NCBI RefSeq assembly: GCF_003332885.2
Contig: NZ_QOWJ01000001.1
Span: 124,001 to 188,000 of the forward strand
Source of the DNA: Paracnuella aquatica
GTDB taxonomy: Bacteria; Bacteroidota; Bacteroidia; Chitinophagales; Chitinophagaceae
Direction: 5' to 3'
DNA: 64,000 bases
Shown here in pieces: positions 51,414 through 60,055 of the stretch (positions within the stretch are counted from its first letter, which is position 1; each line of letters begins with the position of its first letter). Made by a program: the position numbers and the translations under genes. The notes below the pieces were generated by a model. It had not been told where the DNA came from. It ran no database searches and saw only the letters and a program-made list of their open reading frames with translations.

Positions 51414-52037
51414 ATGATCAAACTGGTGATGATTGAGGATAATGCGGCCTATCGAAAAGCGCTGCAGCTGTTTATTTCCAAAGTGCCCGATTTTGATATT
51501 GTGCACATCAGCGACCGGCTGACCGATATTCAGTCAGTGGTATTACGTACACAGCCCGACGTGGTGATCCTTGATATTGACCTGCCGGTAACATCGGGCA
51601 TTGAAGGCATCCGCCTCATTAAGGATGTTTACAGCGAAGCCAACATCCTGATGCTCACCGTTTTTGAAGACGAAGAAAAAATCTTTCAATCTGTGAAGGC
51701 AGGAGCACTCGGATACTTGTTGAAAAAAGACCCGCCTGAAAAAATTATTGATGCGATCCGCTCCATTCACCAGGGTGAAAGCATCATGAATGGCCAGATT
51801 GCCCGCAAGATTTTAAACTACTTTTCGAAACAGGCGCCACAGCGGCCATCTACCAACGACTATAACCTCACTAAAAGGGAAACAGAAATTCTGAACCTGC
51901 TCATCGAAGGCCTGTCTTACAAAGACATTGCCGCCCGATGTTTTATTTCACTCGACACGGTATTTTCTCATATTAAAAAAATATACGTGAAGCTGAAAGT
52001 AAACTCCCGGTCTGAAATCGCAGCACGCTTTCGCTAG
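51414..52037 (+). CDS. NarL/FixJ-family response regulator
   Basis: 207-residue response regulator paired with the upstream kinase. Receiver domain: acidic pocket Glu8-Asp9, phospho-acceptor Asp54 (VILDIDLP), Thr82 (MLTVFED) and Lys104 (YLLKKD). C-terminal LuxR-type HTH (about 144-207): LTKRETEILNLLIEGLSYKDIAARCFISLDTVFSHIKKIYVKLKV. The ATG at 51414 matches the normal receiver start (MIKLVMIEDN). Kinase and regulator form one transcription unit that ends at the hairpin 52056-52086. Targets are not evident nearby. Confidence 0.94.
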   Translation: MIKLVMIEDNAAYRKALQLFISKVPDFDIVHISDRLTDIQSVVLRTQPDVVILDIDLPVTSGIEGIRLIKDVYSEANILMLTVFEDEEKIFQSVKAGALGYLLKKDPPEKIIDAIRSIHQGESIMNGQIARKILNYFSKQAPQRPSTNDYNLTKRETEILNLLIEGLSYKDIAARCFISLDTVFSHIKKIYVKLKVNSRSEIAARFR

Positions 52038-52055
52038 GTGACGGGCATAAAATAA

Positions 52056-52086
52056 AAAAGCCTGCTTCTGTGGAAGTAGGCAGTTT
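52056..52086 (+). terminator. Terminator after response regulator
   Basis: Imperfect stem GCCTGCTTC / GAAGTAGGC with loop TGTG, flanked by A-run and TTTT. Confidence 0.75.
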
Positions 52087-52215
52087 TGTTACGTGAAAGA
52101 GAGAATGCAGTTAGTTTTGGTTGTTTACAAGGCAAAGGTACGGTGGGTTTGCATCCCAGGTTATCCCATATTTATGGGATATTTTTTACCTAAATATCAA
52201 ATAATGAATGGTTTG

Positions 52216-52260
52216 CATCCAACAAAAAACCCGGCAGTACGCCGGGTTTTTTGTTGGATG
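52216..52260. terminator. Perfect 20-bp hairpin terminator after icd
   Basis: 45-base perfect palindrome: 20-bp stem (52216-52235 with 52241-52260), loop AGTAC. The stem contains ACCCGGC/GCCGGGT and an A-run/T-run, ten bases from the icd stop; works in both directions. Confidence 0.93.
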
Positions 52261-52270
52261 TTCTGACTAT

Positions 52271-53506
52271 TTATTGACCCATCTTCTTTTTAAGGTTTTC
52301 GTCAATTGCGTCCAGAAATTCTTCTGTATACAAGAAATCTGTACCATGTTGCACCTTTCCGGGCTTGATGGTCAGCGCCAGGTCCTTGGTCATTTTGCCG
52401 CTTTCCACTGTTTCAATACAAACAGCTTCCAACGTATTACAAAAATCAATCAGCTCCTGGTTGTTATCCAGCTTGCCGCGGAAAGCCAAACCCCTGGTCC
52501 ATGCAAAAATGGAAGCAATGGGGTTGGTAGAGGTGGGGTTGCCTTTCTGGTGTTCGCGGTAGTGGCGGGTAACCGTGCCGTGTGCCGCTTCGGCTTCCAT
52601 CGTTTGTCCATCAGGCGTTACCAGCACCGAGGTCATCAGGCCCAGCGAGCCAAAGCCTTGTGCTACTGAATCGCTCTGCACGTCGCCGTCGTAGTTTTTA
52701 CAAGCCCATACAAAACCACCGTTCCATTTCATGGCCGAAGCTACCATGTCGTCGATCAGGCGGTGCTCGTAGGTAATACCTGCGTCTTTAAATTTCTGCG
52801 TAAACTCGGCATCAAACACTTCCTGGAAAATGTCCTTGAAGCGGCCATCATATTTTTTCAGGATGGTGTTTTTGGTGCTCATGTACAGCGGCCAGCCTTT
52901 TTGCAGCGCCATGTTCATACAGCTGCGGGCAAATCCGCGGATGCTTTCGTCGGTGTTGTACATGGCCAGGGCCACACCGCCTTCACCGCTATAGTTGTAC
53001 ACTTCGTATTCCTGCTTGGTGCCGTCGTCACCCTGGAAAGTGATGGTGAGTTTGCCTTTACCTTTTACTACAAAGTCAGTAGCGCGGTACTGGTCGCCAA
53101 AAGCGTGGCGGCCTACGACGATGGGGCGGTCCCATGTAGTTACCAGGCGTGGAATGTTGTTGATTACGATTGGCTCACGAAACACGGTACCATCAAGAAT
53201 GTTGCGGATGGTGCCATTGGGGCTTTTCCACATTTGCTTCAGGCTAAATTCCTTCACGCGGTCTTCGTCAGGCGTAATGGTGGCGCATTTGATGCCCACA
53301 CCGTACTGGCGGATGGCATTGGCGGCATCCACAGTTACCTGGTCGTTGGTTTGATCGCGGTACTCAATGCCTAAATCGTAGTATTTAATATCAACGTCAA
53401 TATAGGGGAGGATCAGCTTGTCCTTAATGAATTTCCAGATGATGCGGGTCATTTCATCGCCATCCAGTTCTACCACCGGATTGGCCACTTTGATTTTTTG
53501 GGTCAT
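52271..53506 (-). CDS. icd: NADP-dependent isocitrate dehydrogenase
   Basis: 411-residue isocitrate dehydrogenase that makes 2-oxoglutarate, CO2 and NADPH in the citric acid cycle. It is of the homodimeric type II class (like eukaryotic IDH1/IDH2), not the E. coli type: [51 protein letters not shown], and [11 protein letters not shown]-like [27 protein letters not shown], then [18 protein letters not shown] -7 box TAGTTTTG lies 25 bases before the ATG, and a perfect hairpin follows the stop. It is monocistronic. Confidence 0.97.
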   Translation of the reverse strand: MTQKIKVANPVVELDGDEMTRIIWKFIKDKLILPYIDVDIKYYDLGIEYRDQTNDQVTVDAANAIRQYGVGIKCATITPDEDRVKEFSLKQMWKSPNGTIRNILDGTVFREPIVINNIPRLVTTWDRPIVVGRHAFGDQYRATDFVVKGKGKLTITFQGDDGTKQEYEVYNYSGEGGVALAMYNTDESIRGFARSCMNMALQKGWPLYMSTKNTILKKYDGRFKDIFQEVFDAEFTQKFKDAGITYEHRLIDDMVASAMKWNGGFVWACKNYDGDVQSDSVAQGFGSLGLMTSVLVTPDGQTMEAEAAHGTVTRHYREHQKGNPTSTNPIASIFAWTRGLAFRGKLDNNQELIDFCNTLEAVCIETVESGKMTKDLALTIKPGKVQHGTDFLYTEEFLDAIDENLKKKMGQ

Positions 53507-53531
53507 GTTGGGAAGCGTTTTATTGCGGGGC

Positions 53532-53539
53532 CAAAACTA
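53532..53539 (-). promoter_or_regulatory. icd -7 promoter box TAGTTTTG
   Basis: Exact TAnnTTTG match on the minus strand, 25 bases before the icd ATG; CAAA (TTTG on the minus strand) at 53564-53567 is a distant -33 candidate. Confidence 0.5.
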
Positions 53540-53635
53540 AGACATTATATAAAATGTTTGCGTCAAAGCGGCAAAGCCTGCAACAAGTTGATCAAACTAC
53601 ACAATTGCACTTCATTTTTTGTAAAAAAGTAAATG

Positions 53636-54460
53636 CTAACCAAGTGAAACGTCCAAGATCATCATGATGAGAAAACCCATCATAAACCCAATCACCGACC
53701 GGTCTGTGTATTTATCCCGCTGCGTTTCCGGTATCACTTCTTCCACCACCACATAGATCATGGCGCCGGCGGCAAAGGCCAATGCGAATGGTAAAATGGG
53801 TTGCATGTAAATTACAGCAATAGCCCCCACTACGCCGGCAAAGGGTTCTACAAAAGCAGAAAGCTGGCCATACCAAAAACTTTTTAACCGGCTTACGCCA
53901 TGGCGGCGCAGCGGCATGGCCACGGCAATGCCTTCCGGAAAATTCTGGATGCCGATACCCAGCGCCAGTGCTATGGCACCGGCAATGCTGGCCTCGGGCA
54001 TGCCGTTGGCGGCAGCGCCAAACAACACACCAACCGCCAAACCTTCGGGGATGTTGTGCAGTGTAATGGCCAGCACCAGCAGGGTAGTGCGATGCCACTG
54101 TGTTTTCATACCCTCGGTTTCCTCAGCGCCAAAATTGATGTGCAGGTGCGGCGTTAGTTTATCAAGCATGTATAAAAATGCGGCGCCCAGGAAAAAGCCA
54201 ACGGCCGCCGGCATCCAGCTCATGCCCGGGTACAATCGCTCCGACATTTCAATTGATGGCGCCAGCAGCGACCAAAAAGATGCCGCTACCATTACACCAC
54301 CCGTAAACCCGAGCATGGGGTCGAGCACGCTGCGGTTGAGCGTTTTAAAGAAAAATACCAGCGATGCGCCAGCGGCTGTAACGAGCCAGGTAAAGGTAGT
54401 GGCCAAAAGTGCGGCGTATACAGGACCAATGCCTTCAAAAAATGTTTCGATTGCTTTCAT
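53636..54460 (-). CDS. ZIP family divalent-metal transporter
   Basis: 274-residue membrane transporter of the ZIP family (GufA/ZupT-like), importing zinc, manganese or iron. Eight membrane segments are apparent. The metal-site motifs are ITLHNIPEGLAVG in TM4 and LGIGIQNFPEGIAVAMP in TM5, giving His, Asn and Glu ligands. Its ATG lies inside the stop of the DtxR-family gene (4-base ATGA overlap), so the two are translationally coupled and share the operators at 55126-55163. That context favours manganese or iron over zinc as the regulated metal (inference). Confidence 0.93.
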   Translation of the reverse strand: MKAIETFFEGIGPVYAALLATTFTWLVTAAGASLVFFFKTLNRSVLDPMLGFTGGVMVAASFWSLLAPSIEMSERLYPGMSWMPAAVGFFLGAAFLYMLDKLTPHLHINFGAEETEGMKTQWHRTTLLVLAITLHNIPEGLAVGVLFGAAANGMPEASIAGAIALALGIGIQNFPEGIAVAMPLRRHGVSRLKSFWYGQLSAFVEPFAGVVGAIAVIYMQPILPFALAFAAGAMIYVVVEEVIPETQRDKYTDRSVIGFMMGFLIMMILDVSLG

Positions 54461-55116
54461 GATGGTTGCTTTTTTACCAGCAGGTGGCTGGCCAACTGAG
54501 CAGAAATGGAGATGATTTTATTATTGATTTTTATTTCCAGCATCTGGTCAAAAGGGGAGCGGCTCCGCACTTCAAGCTGGCTGCCAATGGCAATTTTTTT
54601 TGCCGAAAGCTGCGCCAGCAGCGGCTTCGTCTGTTGCGCCACAGCTTGCAAAACGGCCACTGCACCAATCGGCAAATCACCCAGATTAGTCAACTGCGAT
54701 TGGGGCACCTTTCCTTTTTTGTCGGGGATGGGGTCGCCATGCGGATCGAACTGCGGGTAACCCAAAAACGCATCGAGCCGTTCCACCAGTTTTGCGTGGC
54801 GCACATGTTCCAGTTCCTCGGCAATTTCGTGTACTTCTTCCGGTGAAAACGCCAGCTTTTCTGCGAGAAAAGCTTCCCACAACCTATGGCGCCGCACAAT
54901 GAATAGCGCAGCTTTTTTGCCCTCATTGCTCAGCGAAAAGCCATAGTACGGCGTGTAATGCAACAGGTTTTTGGCGTGCAGCTTTTTCATCATGTCCGTT
55001 ACGGTAGCGGGCTTGGTGTTGAGCTGCTGCGCCAATGCGTTGGTGGTTACCGTGCCAGTATCCAGCTGCAGATGGTAAATGGTTTTGAGGTAATTTTCTT
55101 CGGTATGCGAAAACAA
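54457..55116 (-). CDS. DtxR/MntR-family metal-dependent repressor
   Basis: 219-residue regulator. N-terminal winged HTH (SHTEENYLKTIYHL...TTNALAQQLNTKPATVTDMMKKLHAKNLLHY), dimerisation/metal domain with RRHRLWE and EELEHV, which supplies an E-x-x-E-H like Glu99/Glu102/His103 of Bacillus MntR, and a C-terminal FeoA-like SH3 domain (SQLEVRSRSPFDQMLEIKINNKIISIS). The reading frame starts with TTG at 55116; no in-frame ATG gives the conserved start. The promoter and two operators lie immediately upstream, so autoregulation is likely. It overlaps the ZIP gene by 4 bases. Mn versus Fe specificity is uncertain. Confidence 0.92.
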   Translation of the reverse strand: MFSHTEENYLKTIYHLQLDTGTVTTNALAQQLNTKPATVTDMMKKLHAKNLLHYTPYYGFSLSNEGKKAALFIVRRHRLWEAFLAEKLAFSPEEVHEIAEELEHVRHAKLVERLDAFLGYPQFDPHGDPIPDKKGKVPQSQLTNLGDLPIGAVAVLQAVAQQTKPLLAQLSAKKIAIGSQLEVRSRSPFDQMLEIKINNKIISISAQLASHLLVKKQPS

Positions 55117-55125
55117 GACGAAAAA

Positions 55126-55163
55126 TTTAGACTAATCTAAAAATTTATTTCGAGTCATCTAAA
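55126..55163. promoter_or_regulatory. Tandem DtxR-type operators
   Basis: Operator 1: TTTAGACTAATCTAAA (55126-55141), a nearly perfect palindrome overlapping the predicted -7 box. Operator 2: TTTCGAGTCATCTAAA (55148-55163), 13 of 16 bases identical. Start-to-start distance is 22 bases, about two helix turns, so dimers would bind the same face. Operator 2 is itself set in a 9-bp perfect repeat AATTTATTT / AAATAAATT (55142-55150, 55161-55169). Confidence 0.8.
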
Positions 55164-55171
55164 TAAATTCC

Positions 55172-55309
55172 ATGCCATTTTTTAAAATGAAACAAAGGGA
55201 ACTGCAAAGTAGTAGCATGTTTGAGCCGGAACTTATTTCAAAGCCCGAAACGCTCTGGCATGTTTTTGTTGGCCTGCATGCCATTGCCCTGCTAATTCCT
55301 CATTTTTAG
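55172..55309 (+). CDS. Candidate 45-residue peptide divergent from the DtxR gene
   Basis: Short open frame beginning three bases after the second operator, opposite in direction to the DtxR-ZIP operon. It would encode 45 residues: a hydrophilic N-terminal half (MPFFKMKQRELQSSSMFEPE) and a hydrophobic C-terminal segment (WHVFVGLHAIALLIPHF) that could be a membrane helix. A second in-frame ATG is at 55187. I recognise no family. Position beside MntR-type operators is reminiscent of MntS, a 42-residue manganese-response protein in E. coli, but there is no sequence argument. It may be a chance frame. Confidence 0.3.
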   Translation: MPFFKMKQRELQSSSMFEPELISKPETLWHVFVGLHAIALLIPHF

Positions 55310-55333
55310 TTTACTTTAGGCACAATTAAGCCC

Positions 55334-56299
55334 ATGGCCAGAATTTTACTTTTCCTGTTCCTTTTTTCCCTTGCCGCCTGCGGCAATAACAGCAATGCTC
55401 CGGGCGGCGACGCCGAAGAAGCAGAGGGCTATTCGGGTTTTGGCGATTTGTTTAAAAATGAAAGCTTGCCCTATCAATTAACTGATACAGCCTTGTTGGA
55501 AAATAAAGACACGGCGCAAATCCGGTTGCCCGAATTTTTGAGCCTGGTGCCCGACAGCCTGCGGGCTGAATTGTTTGGCGCAAAAGCAAAGGTGCGCTAC
55601 ACACCCATGGCCAGGTTTGAAGGCAGCAAAGGCACTTTCTTTTTGGTAAAAGCAAGTGGCGGCAACAAACGTGCTGCCCTCGTGGCCGTTGCCGAAGGCG
55701 ACCAGTTTAAAGCGGTGTTGCCTTTTTTGGTGCCCGATAACAACAGCAAAACAGTGCAGGTGTCGGTGCTGGATAAAAATATGTCGGTGCTGCGCACCAT
55801 TACCGAACGCATGCAGGATGATGTGCCGGCTGAAGGAAAGGATGTATTTACCTACACCGCTGCTACCAGCCGGTTTGATCTGGTGATGACTGACCCGCTG
55901 CACCCCGATGATATTGAACTGATCAACCCGATTGATACACTGGCCCGCACCCATAAATGGGCCGGCGATTACCAGCAGGACAAGAAAAACATGGTTTCGG
56001 TTAGGGATGGCCGTAAGCCTGACCTACTCACCGTGTTTATTCATATTGAAAAGAAAAGTGGCGCTTGCACCGGCGAAATAAAAGGCGATGTGCAAATCCT
56101 TTCGCCCACCACCGCGATATTCCGCCAGCCTGGTGAGCCCTGTGTGCTCAACCTCACATTTACAAAAACCGGCGTGACTTTGGAAGAAGAGGAAGGCTGC
56201 GGATCGAAAAGAGGTATTGAATGTTCTTTCGATGGAAAATTTCCCCGAAAGAAAGAAGCCAAGAAAAAAACAGGTGATCAAAAAAAGGTTTCGGCCTGA
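55334..56299 (+). CDS. Hypothetical lipoprotein, 321 residues
   Basis: Exported lipoprotein: hydrophobic signal LLFLFLFSLAAC with lipobox Cys16. It has a short acidic linker, then a mainly beta region (SLVPDSLRAELFGAKAKVRYTPMARFEGSKGTFFLVKAS), a middle strand-rich part, and a C-terminal region with four cysteines, two of which are in KSGACTGEIKGDVQI and GEPCVLNLTF, plus a closing CGSKRGIECSF; disulfides are likely. It ends in a Lys-rich tail (RKKEAKKKTGDQKK). I do not recognise a family. A 7/8 promoter box TACTTTAG lies at 55312. Confidence 0.8.
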   Translation: MARILLFLFLFSLAACGNNSNAPGGDAEEAEGYSGFGDLFKNESLPYQLTDTALLENKDTAQIRLPEFLSLVPDSLRAELFGAKAKVRYTPMARFEGSKGTFFLVKASGGNKRAALVAVAEGDQFKAVLPFLVPDNNSKTVQVSVLDKNMSVLRTITERMQDDVPAEGKDVFTYTAATSRFDLVMTDPLHPDDIELINPIDTLARTHKWAGDYQQDKKNMVSVRDGRKPDLLTVFIHIEKKSGACTGEIKGDVQILSPTTAIFRQPGEPCVLNLTFTKTGVTLEEEEGCGSKRGIECSFDGKFPRKKEAKKKTGDQKKVSA

Positions 56300-56392
56300 T
56301 TGAAATGATGAGGTTGTATGACGAAATAATTTGTGTATCAGGTACACGCTTCGTCAAAATTTGCGTTTATTTGTTCTTTAAACTCCGTTCAT

Positions 56393-58075
56393 ATGGATTT
56401 CAGAAAATATAAGGTTCCTTATCCTATTGATGATCGCTACAGCCGCCAGGTGGCTTATTTCTCAATGGAATTTGCGGTGCACCAGCCGCTCAAAATTTAT
56501 AGTGGCGGACTCGGCTTTTTGGCCGGATCGCACATGCGCAGTGCTTACGAATTGCGCCAAAACCTGATAGGCATTGGCATTCTTTGGAAATACGGTTATT
56601 ACGACCAGGTACGCAACCAAGACCAAACCCTGCAGGTTACCTGGATGGAAAAGCAATACAGCTTTTTGGAAGATACCGGTATCAAGTTTTCGATCACCGT
56701 GCACGAACACCCAGTGTGGGTAAAGGTTATGTACCTGCCGCCCACAACCTTTAATTCGGCGCCGCTGTTCCTGATGACGACCGATATCCCGGAGAACGAT
56801 TACGTGTCGCAAACCATTACCCACCGCCTGTACGATGCCAACGTGGCAACAAAGGTGGCGCAGTTTATCCTGCTGGGTGTGGGCGGTGCACGCCTGCTCG
56901 ACGAGATTGGTTTTACACCGGATGTATATCACCTCAACGAAGCACATGCTGTTTCAGCAGGTTTTTACCTGTACCGCAAGTTCAACAACAACCTGGCTGA
57001 AGTGCAAAAGCGTATGGTGTTTACCACCCACACGCCTGAGGAAGCCGGCAACGAAAAACACGACATTTACCTGTGTCATAAAATGAGCTATTTCTGCGGC
57101 CTGTCGGTTGACGAAGTACGCAAACTCACCGGCATGCCCGATGACCAGTTCAACCACTCACTGGCGGCGTTGCGGTTTGCCCGCATTGCCAATGGTGTGT
57201 CGCAACTGCACGGTGAGGTAAGCCGCGATATGTGGAGCAAGTACGACAATATTGCGCCCATTCTTTCCATCACCAACGCACAAAACTGGCAATACTGGGC
57301 CGACAAAGCCTTGTATCGTTTCCGGGAAGATGGCGACGATGTAGCTTTTGACGACCGCAAAAAATGGATGAAAAAACGGGCCTTTGAAATTGTTGCCGAT
57401 CAGACCGGCAAGATCTTCAACCCGAATGTATTTACCATTGTTTGGGCACGCCGCTTTGCCGGTTATAAAAGAGCAGGCCTGATTGCAACAGATGAAAAGC
57501 GTTTTGAAGCACTGCTCACTAATGCTAAATACCCGGTGCAGATTATTTGGGCTGGTAAACCTTACCCGCTCGATTACCCGGCTATTTCCGAGTTCAACCA
57601 CCTGGTGCACCTGAGCAAACGCCATAAAAACGTGGCGGTGATGATTGGATACGAACTGGGCCTGAGCAAACGCCTGAAACAAGCTGCCGACTGCTGGCTG
57701 AATAACCCCCGCGTTCCACGTGAGGCATCCGGCACCAGCGGCATGACGGCAGCCATGAACGGCGCGGTGAATTTCTCGACCAACGACGGCTGGATCCCGG
57801 AATTTGTACACCACGGCAACAACGGTTTTGTGGTGCCTCCGGCAAACTACCACCAAATGAGTGTGCAGGAGCAGGATCAGTACGACCTGGACCAGTTGTA
57901 TGACATTTTGCAAAAAGAAGTGCTGCCGCTGTACTACGACGACCGCGACACTTGGCGCCAGATTGTAAAGAACGGCATGCGCGATGTGTGGCTGCAATTT
58001 GACAGCAACCGCATGGCCAATGAGTACTACGAGATGTTGTACCAGGAGTACCACAACGTGGAAGCCACTTATTGA
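56393..58075 (+). CDS. Alpha-glucan phosphorylase-like protein (GT35-related), PLP lysine missing
   Basis: 560-residue member of the short alpha-glucan phosphorylase group. The fold motifs are present: IYSGGLGFLAGSH, YHLNEAHAVSAG, FTTHTPEEAGNEKHD, and the phosphate-contact motif WARRFAGYKR (351-360). In active phosphorylases the pyridoxal phosphate forms a Schiff base with the Lys of EASGTSGMK; here the motif is EASGTSGMT, with Thr452 in that place. The chain otherwise looks intact, so it may be a phosphorylase-like glycosyltransferase or a non-catalytic glucan-binding protein. The ATG at 56393 is chosen over the longer frame from 56333. It has its own terminator; no glgA or glgB is adjacent. 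Confidence 0.85.
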   Translation: MDFRKYKVPYPIDDRYSRQVAYFSMEFAVHQPLKIYSGGLGFLAGSHMRSAYELRQNLIGIGILWKYGYYDQVRNQDQTLQVTWMEKQYSFLEDTGIKFSITVHEHPVWVKVMYLPPTTFNSAPLFLMTTDIPENDYVSQTITHRLYDANVATKVAQFILLGVGGARLLDEIGFTPDVYHLNEAHAVSAGFYLYRKFNNNLAEVQKRMVFTTHTPEEAGNEKHDIYLCHKMSYFCGLSVDEVRKLTGMPDDQFNHSLAALRFARIANGVSQLHGEVSRDMWSKYDNIAPILSITNAQNWQYWADKALYRFREDGDDVAFDDRKKWMKKRAFEIVADQTGKIFNPNVFTIVWARRFAGYKRAGLIATDEKRFEALLTNAKYPVQIIWAGKPYPLDYPAISEFNHLVHLSKRHKNVAVMIGYELGLSKRLKQAADCWLNNPRVPREASGTSGMTAAMNGAVNFSTNDGWIPEFVHHGNNGFVVPPANYHQMSVQEQDQYDLDQLYDILQKEVLPLYYDDRDTWRQIVKNGMRDVWLQFDSNRMANEYYEMLYQEYHNVEATY

Positions 58076-58098
58076 TCGAACATATTATTTTAAAACGA

Positions 58099-58130
58099 AA
58101 AAGCCCCTGCATTGCGCAGGGGCTTTTTTG
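58099..58130 (+). terminator. Terminator after phosphorylase-like gene
   Basis: Perfect 12-bp stem AAAAGCCCCTGC / GCAGGGGCTTTT with loop ATTGC, followed by TT. Confidence 0.93.
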
Positions 58131-58310
58131 TGGCAGCTACCTCATCTATTGTATTGATAATTAAAGCTCTGCGTTTGCAGGCGGCACGAAATTTATATTA
58201 AACCTAATCTGTTCAACCAGCCGCCGGGTAATAGATTTTATAATTCCTGATAACGACTTAAGACAGCCGGTGGCCATTTTTTTACGGACTTAAAAGAAAA
58301 AGGTAGGATT

Positions 58311-59465
58311 ATGCTAGCAATGAATTACCGCGGCACCAGGCGAGTCCGCGTTAGCCAAAAGCCGATGCCGGAAATACTGCACCCGCAGGATGTGATTGTG
58401 CGGGTAACGCGTTCCTGCATTTGCGGATCGGATTTGCACTTGTACAACGGCAACGTGCCCGATACCAGGGTAGGCACCACGTTTGGGCACGAGTTTACCG
58501 GCATTGTGGAAGAAGTGGGTGGCGATGTAACCAAACTCAAAGTTGGCGACCATATTTTGGTGCCGTTCAATATTGCATGCGGCACCTGTGTTTTTTGCCA
58601 GCAGGAGTTGTTTGGCAATTGCCACGAATCTAACCCGCAGGCAACAGCGGTGGGCGGCATTTTTGGTTACTCACACACCGCCGGCGGCTACGATGGCGGC
58701 CAGGCCGAGTATGTGCGGGTGCCTTATGCCAACGTTGGCCCCACCATTATTCCCGAAGGCATGGATGTGGATGATGCAGTAATGCTCACTGACGTGACGC
58801 CTACAGGATACCAGGCAGCGGAAATGGCGGGCATTCAAAAAGGTGATACCGTGATGGTATTTGGCGCTGGCCCTGTAGGCATCATGGCTGCACGCTGTGC
58901 GTGGCTGTTTGGTGCACACCGGGTCATCATCATTGACCATGTGGAATACCGACTCGAGTTTGCACGGCAATACGCCAAATGCGAAGCATACAACTTCCGG
59001 TCGCTGGGCGATGTGGTGCTTTTTGCCAAAAAAACAACCGATGCGCTGGGCGCCGATGTGTGCATTGATGCGGTTGGCGCCGAAGCGGCCGGCAATGCAT
59101 TGCAGACTATCACCGGCCGCAAAACCTTGCTGCAGGCGGGTTCTGCCACTGCGCTGCACTGGGCTATTAATTCGGTAAAAAAAGGCGGCATCATTTCCGT
59201 AGTGGGTGTATATGGCCCCACCGATAACTTGGTGCCCATTGGTAACGTGGTCAATAAAGGGCTCACCATTCGCGCCAATCAGGCGTCGGTAAAAAGGCTT
59301 CTGCCGCGGCTGATTGAGCATGTGCAAAACGGTGTGCTCGATCCGAAAGGTTTAATCACGCACCGCATTCCACTCGAAGATGTTGCCGATGGCTACCGCA
59401 TTTTCTCGGATAAACTGGACAATTGCGTGAAGCCTGTTTTGATACCTCCTTCTGCCAGAATGTAA
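58311..59465 (+). CDS. Zinc-dependent alcohol dehydrogenase (formaldehyde dehydrogenase-like)
   Basis: 384-residue medium-chain dehydrogenase. The catalytic zinc ligands are Cys38 (CICGSD) and His60-Glu61 (FGHEF). The structural-zinc cysteines are 90, 93, 96 and 104. The Rossmann motif is VFGAGPVGIMAA. The insertion and overall pattern (LTDVTPTGYQAAEMAGI; CIDAVGAEAAG) match the glutathione-independent formaldehyde or threonine dehydrogenase-like group; substrate uncertain. It has an unusually strong ribosome-binding site for this genome, AAAAAGGTAGGATT, just before the ATG, which suggests high expression. It is followed 12 bases later by a membrane protein. Confidence 0.92.
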   Translation: MLAMNYRGTRRVRVSQKPMPEILHPQDVIVRVTRSCICGSDLHLYNGNVPDTRVGTTFGHEFTGIVEEVGGDVTKLKVGDHILVPFNIACGTCVFCQQELFGNCHESNPQATAVGGIFGYSHTAGGYDGGQAEYVRVPYANVGPTIIPEGMDVDDAVMLTDVTPTGYQAAEMAGIQKGDTVMVFGAGPVGIMAARCAWLFGAHRVIIIDHVEYRLEFARQYAKCEAYNFRSLGDVVLFAKKTTDALGADVCIDAVGAEAAGNALQTITGRKTLLQAGSATALHWAINSVKKGGIISVVGVYGPTDNLVPIGNVVNKGLTIRANQASVKRLLPRLIEHVQNGVLDPKGLITHRIPLEDVADGYRIFSDKLDNCVKPVLIPPSARM

Positions 59466-59477
59466 AATGTAAACATC

Positions 59478-59987
59478 ATGGAAAAAAGACCATTTGAAAA
59501 TAACCGCGGGTCGGAACGGCCCGATATAAAAGGGTGGGGCATTGATGCCGACCCTAAGAACGATCCCACATATCCCTACAAACACCGCAACAACGGTGAG
59601 CACAAGGGTTACACTTGGGAGCGACCACCGCTGCAGCCCGTAACGGTGGAAGTGTTGCACTCCAACGAACGGCCAAATATTACGGCTGTTTTTGGAACCA
59701 CCTCACCGCCCACAGGGTTGAGCGGCGCCATCCGACGATTTGCATTTAAATACAGCGAAAACAGCTACGGGCACTGGTTGCCGCTGTTGCTCGCCGACCG
59801 TGTAAATGCCGTGGAAGGTGTGCTCGATGATATACGGCATGGACATTTTCCCAACATTTTTGCCGAAAAAGGCTACAAGGGAAAATGGAAACATGACCCC
59901 GCCGGCACGGCAGCCCGCATAGGCATGATTGTAGGCGTGGCTGCGTTGGCCTTTTGGTGGTTTACCCGTGATGACGATGATGATTAG
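59478..59987 (+). CDS. Hypothetical protein with C-terminal membrane anchor
   Basis: 169 residues. The first part is polar and Pro/Gly/Asn-rich (ENNRGSERPDIKGWGIDADPKNDPTYPYKHRNNGEHKGYTWERPPLQP). The middle is a short domain with ITAVFGTTSPPTGLSGAIRRFAFKYSENSYGHWLPLLLADRVNAVEGVLDDI. Residues about 146-162 form one membrane helix (IGMIVGVAALAFWWF), and the chain ends in a short Asp-rich tail. The second gene of the alcohol dehydrogenase operon; it resembles proteins often found beside these dehydrogenases. Function unknown; a role in anchoring the enzyme at the membrane is only a guess. Confidence 0.78.
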   Translation: MEKRPFENNRGSERPDIKGWGIDADPKNDPTYPYKHRNNGEHKGYTWERPPLQPVTVEVLHSNERPNITAVFGTTSPPTGLSGAIRRFAFKYSENSYGHWLPLLLADRVNAVEGVLDDIRHGHFPNIFAEKGYKGKWKHDPAGTAARIGMIVGVAALAFWWFTRDDDDD

Positions 59988-59995
59988 TATAACTA

Positions 59996-60028
59996 AAAAT
60001 GGCTGCCCAATCTAGGCAGCCATTTTTG
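59996..60028. terminator. Bidirectional terminator
   Basis: Perfect stem AAAAATGGCTGCC / GGCAGCCATTTTT with loop CAATCTA, between the membrane-protein gene and the convergent lipoprotein gene. Confidence 0.92.
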
Positions 60029-60055
60029 TTTTTATTAAAATGAAGTTGTCGGTAT

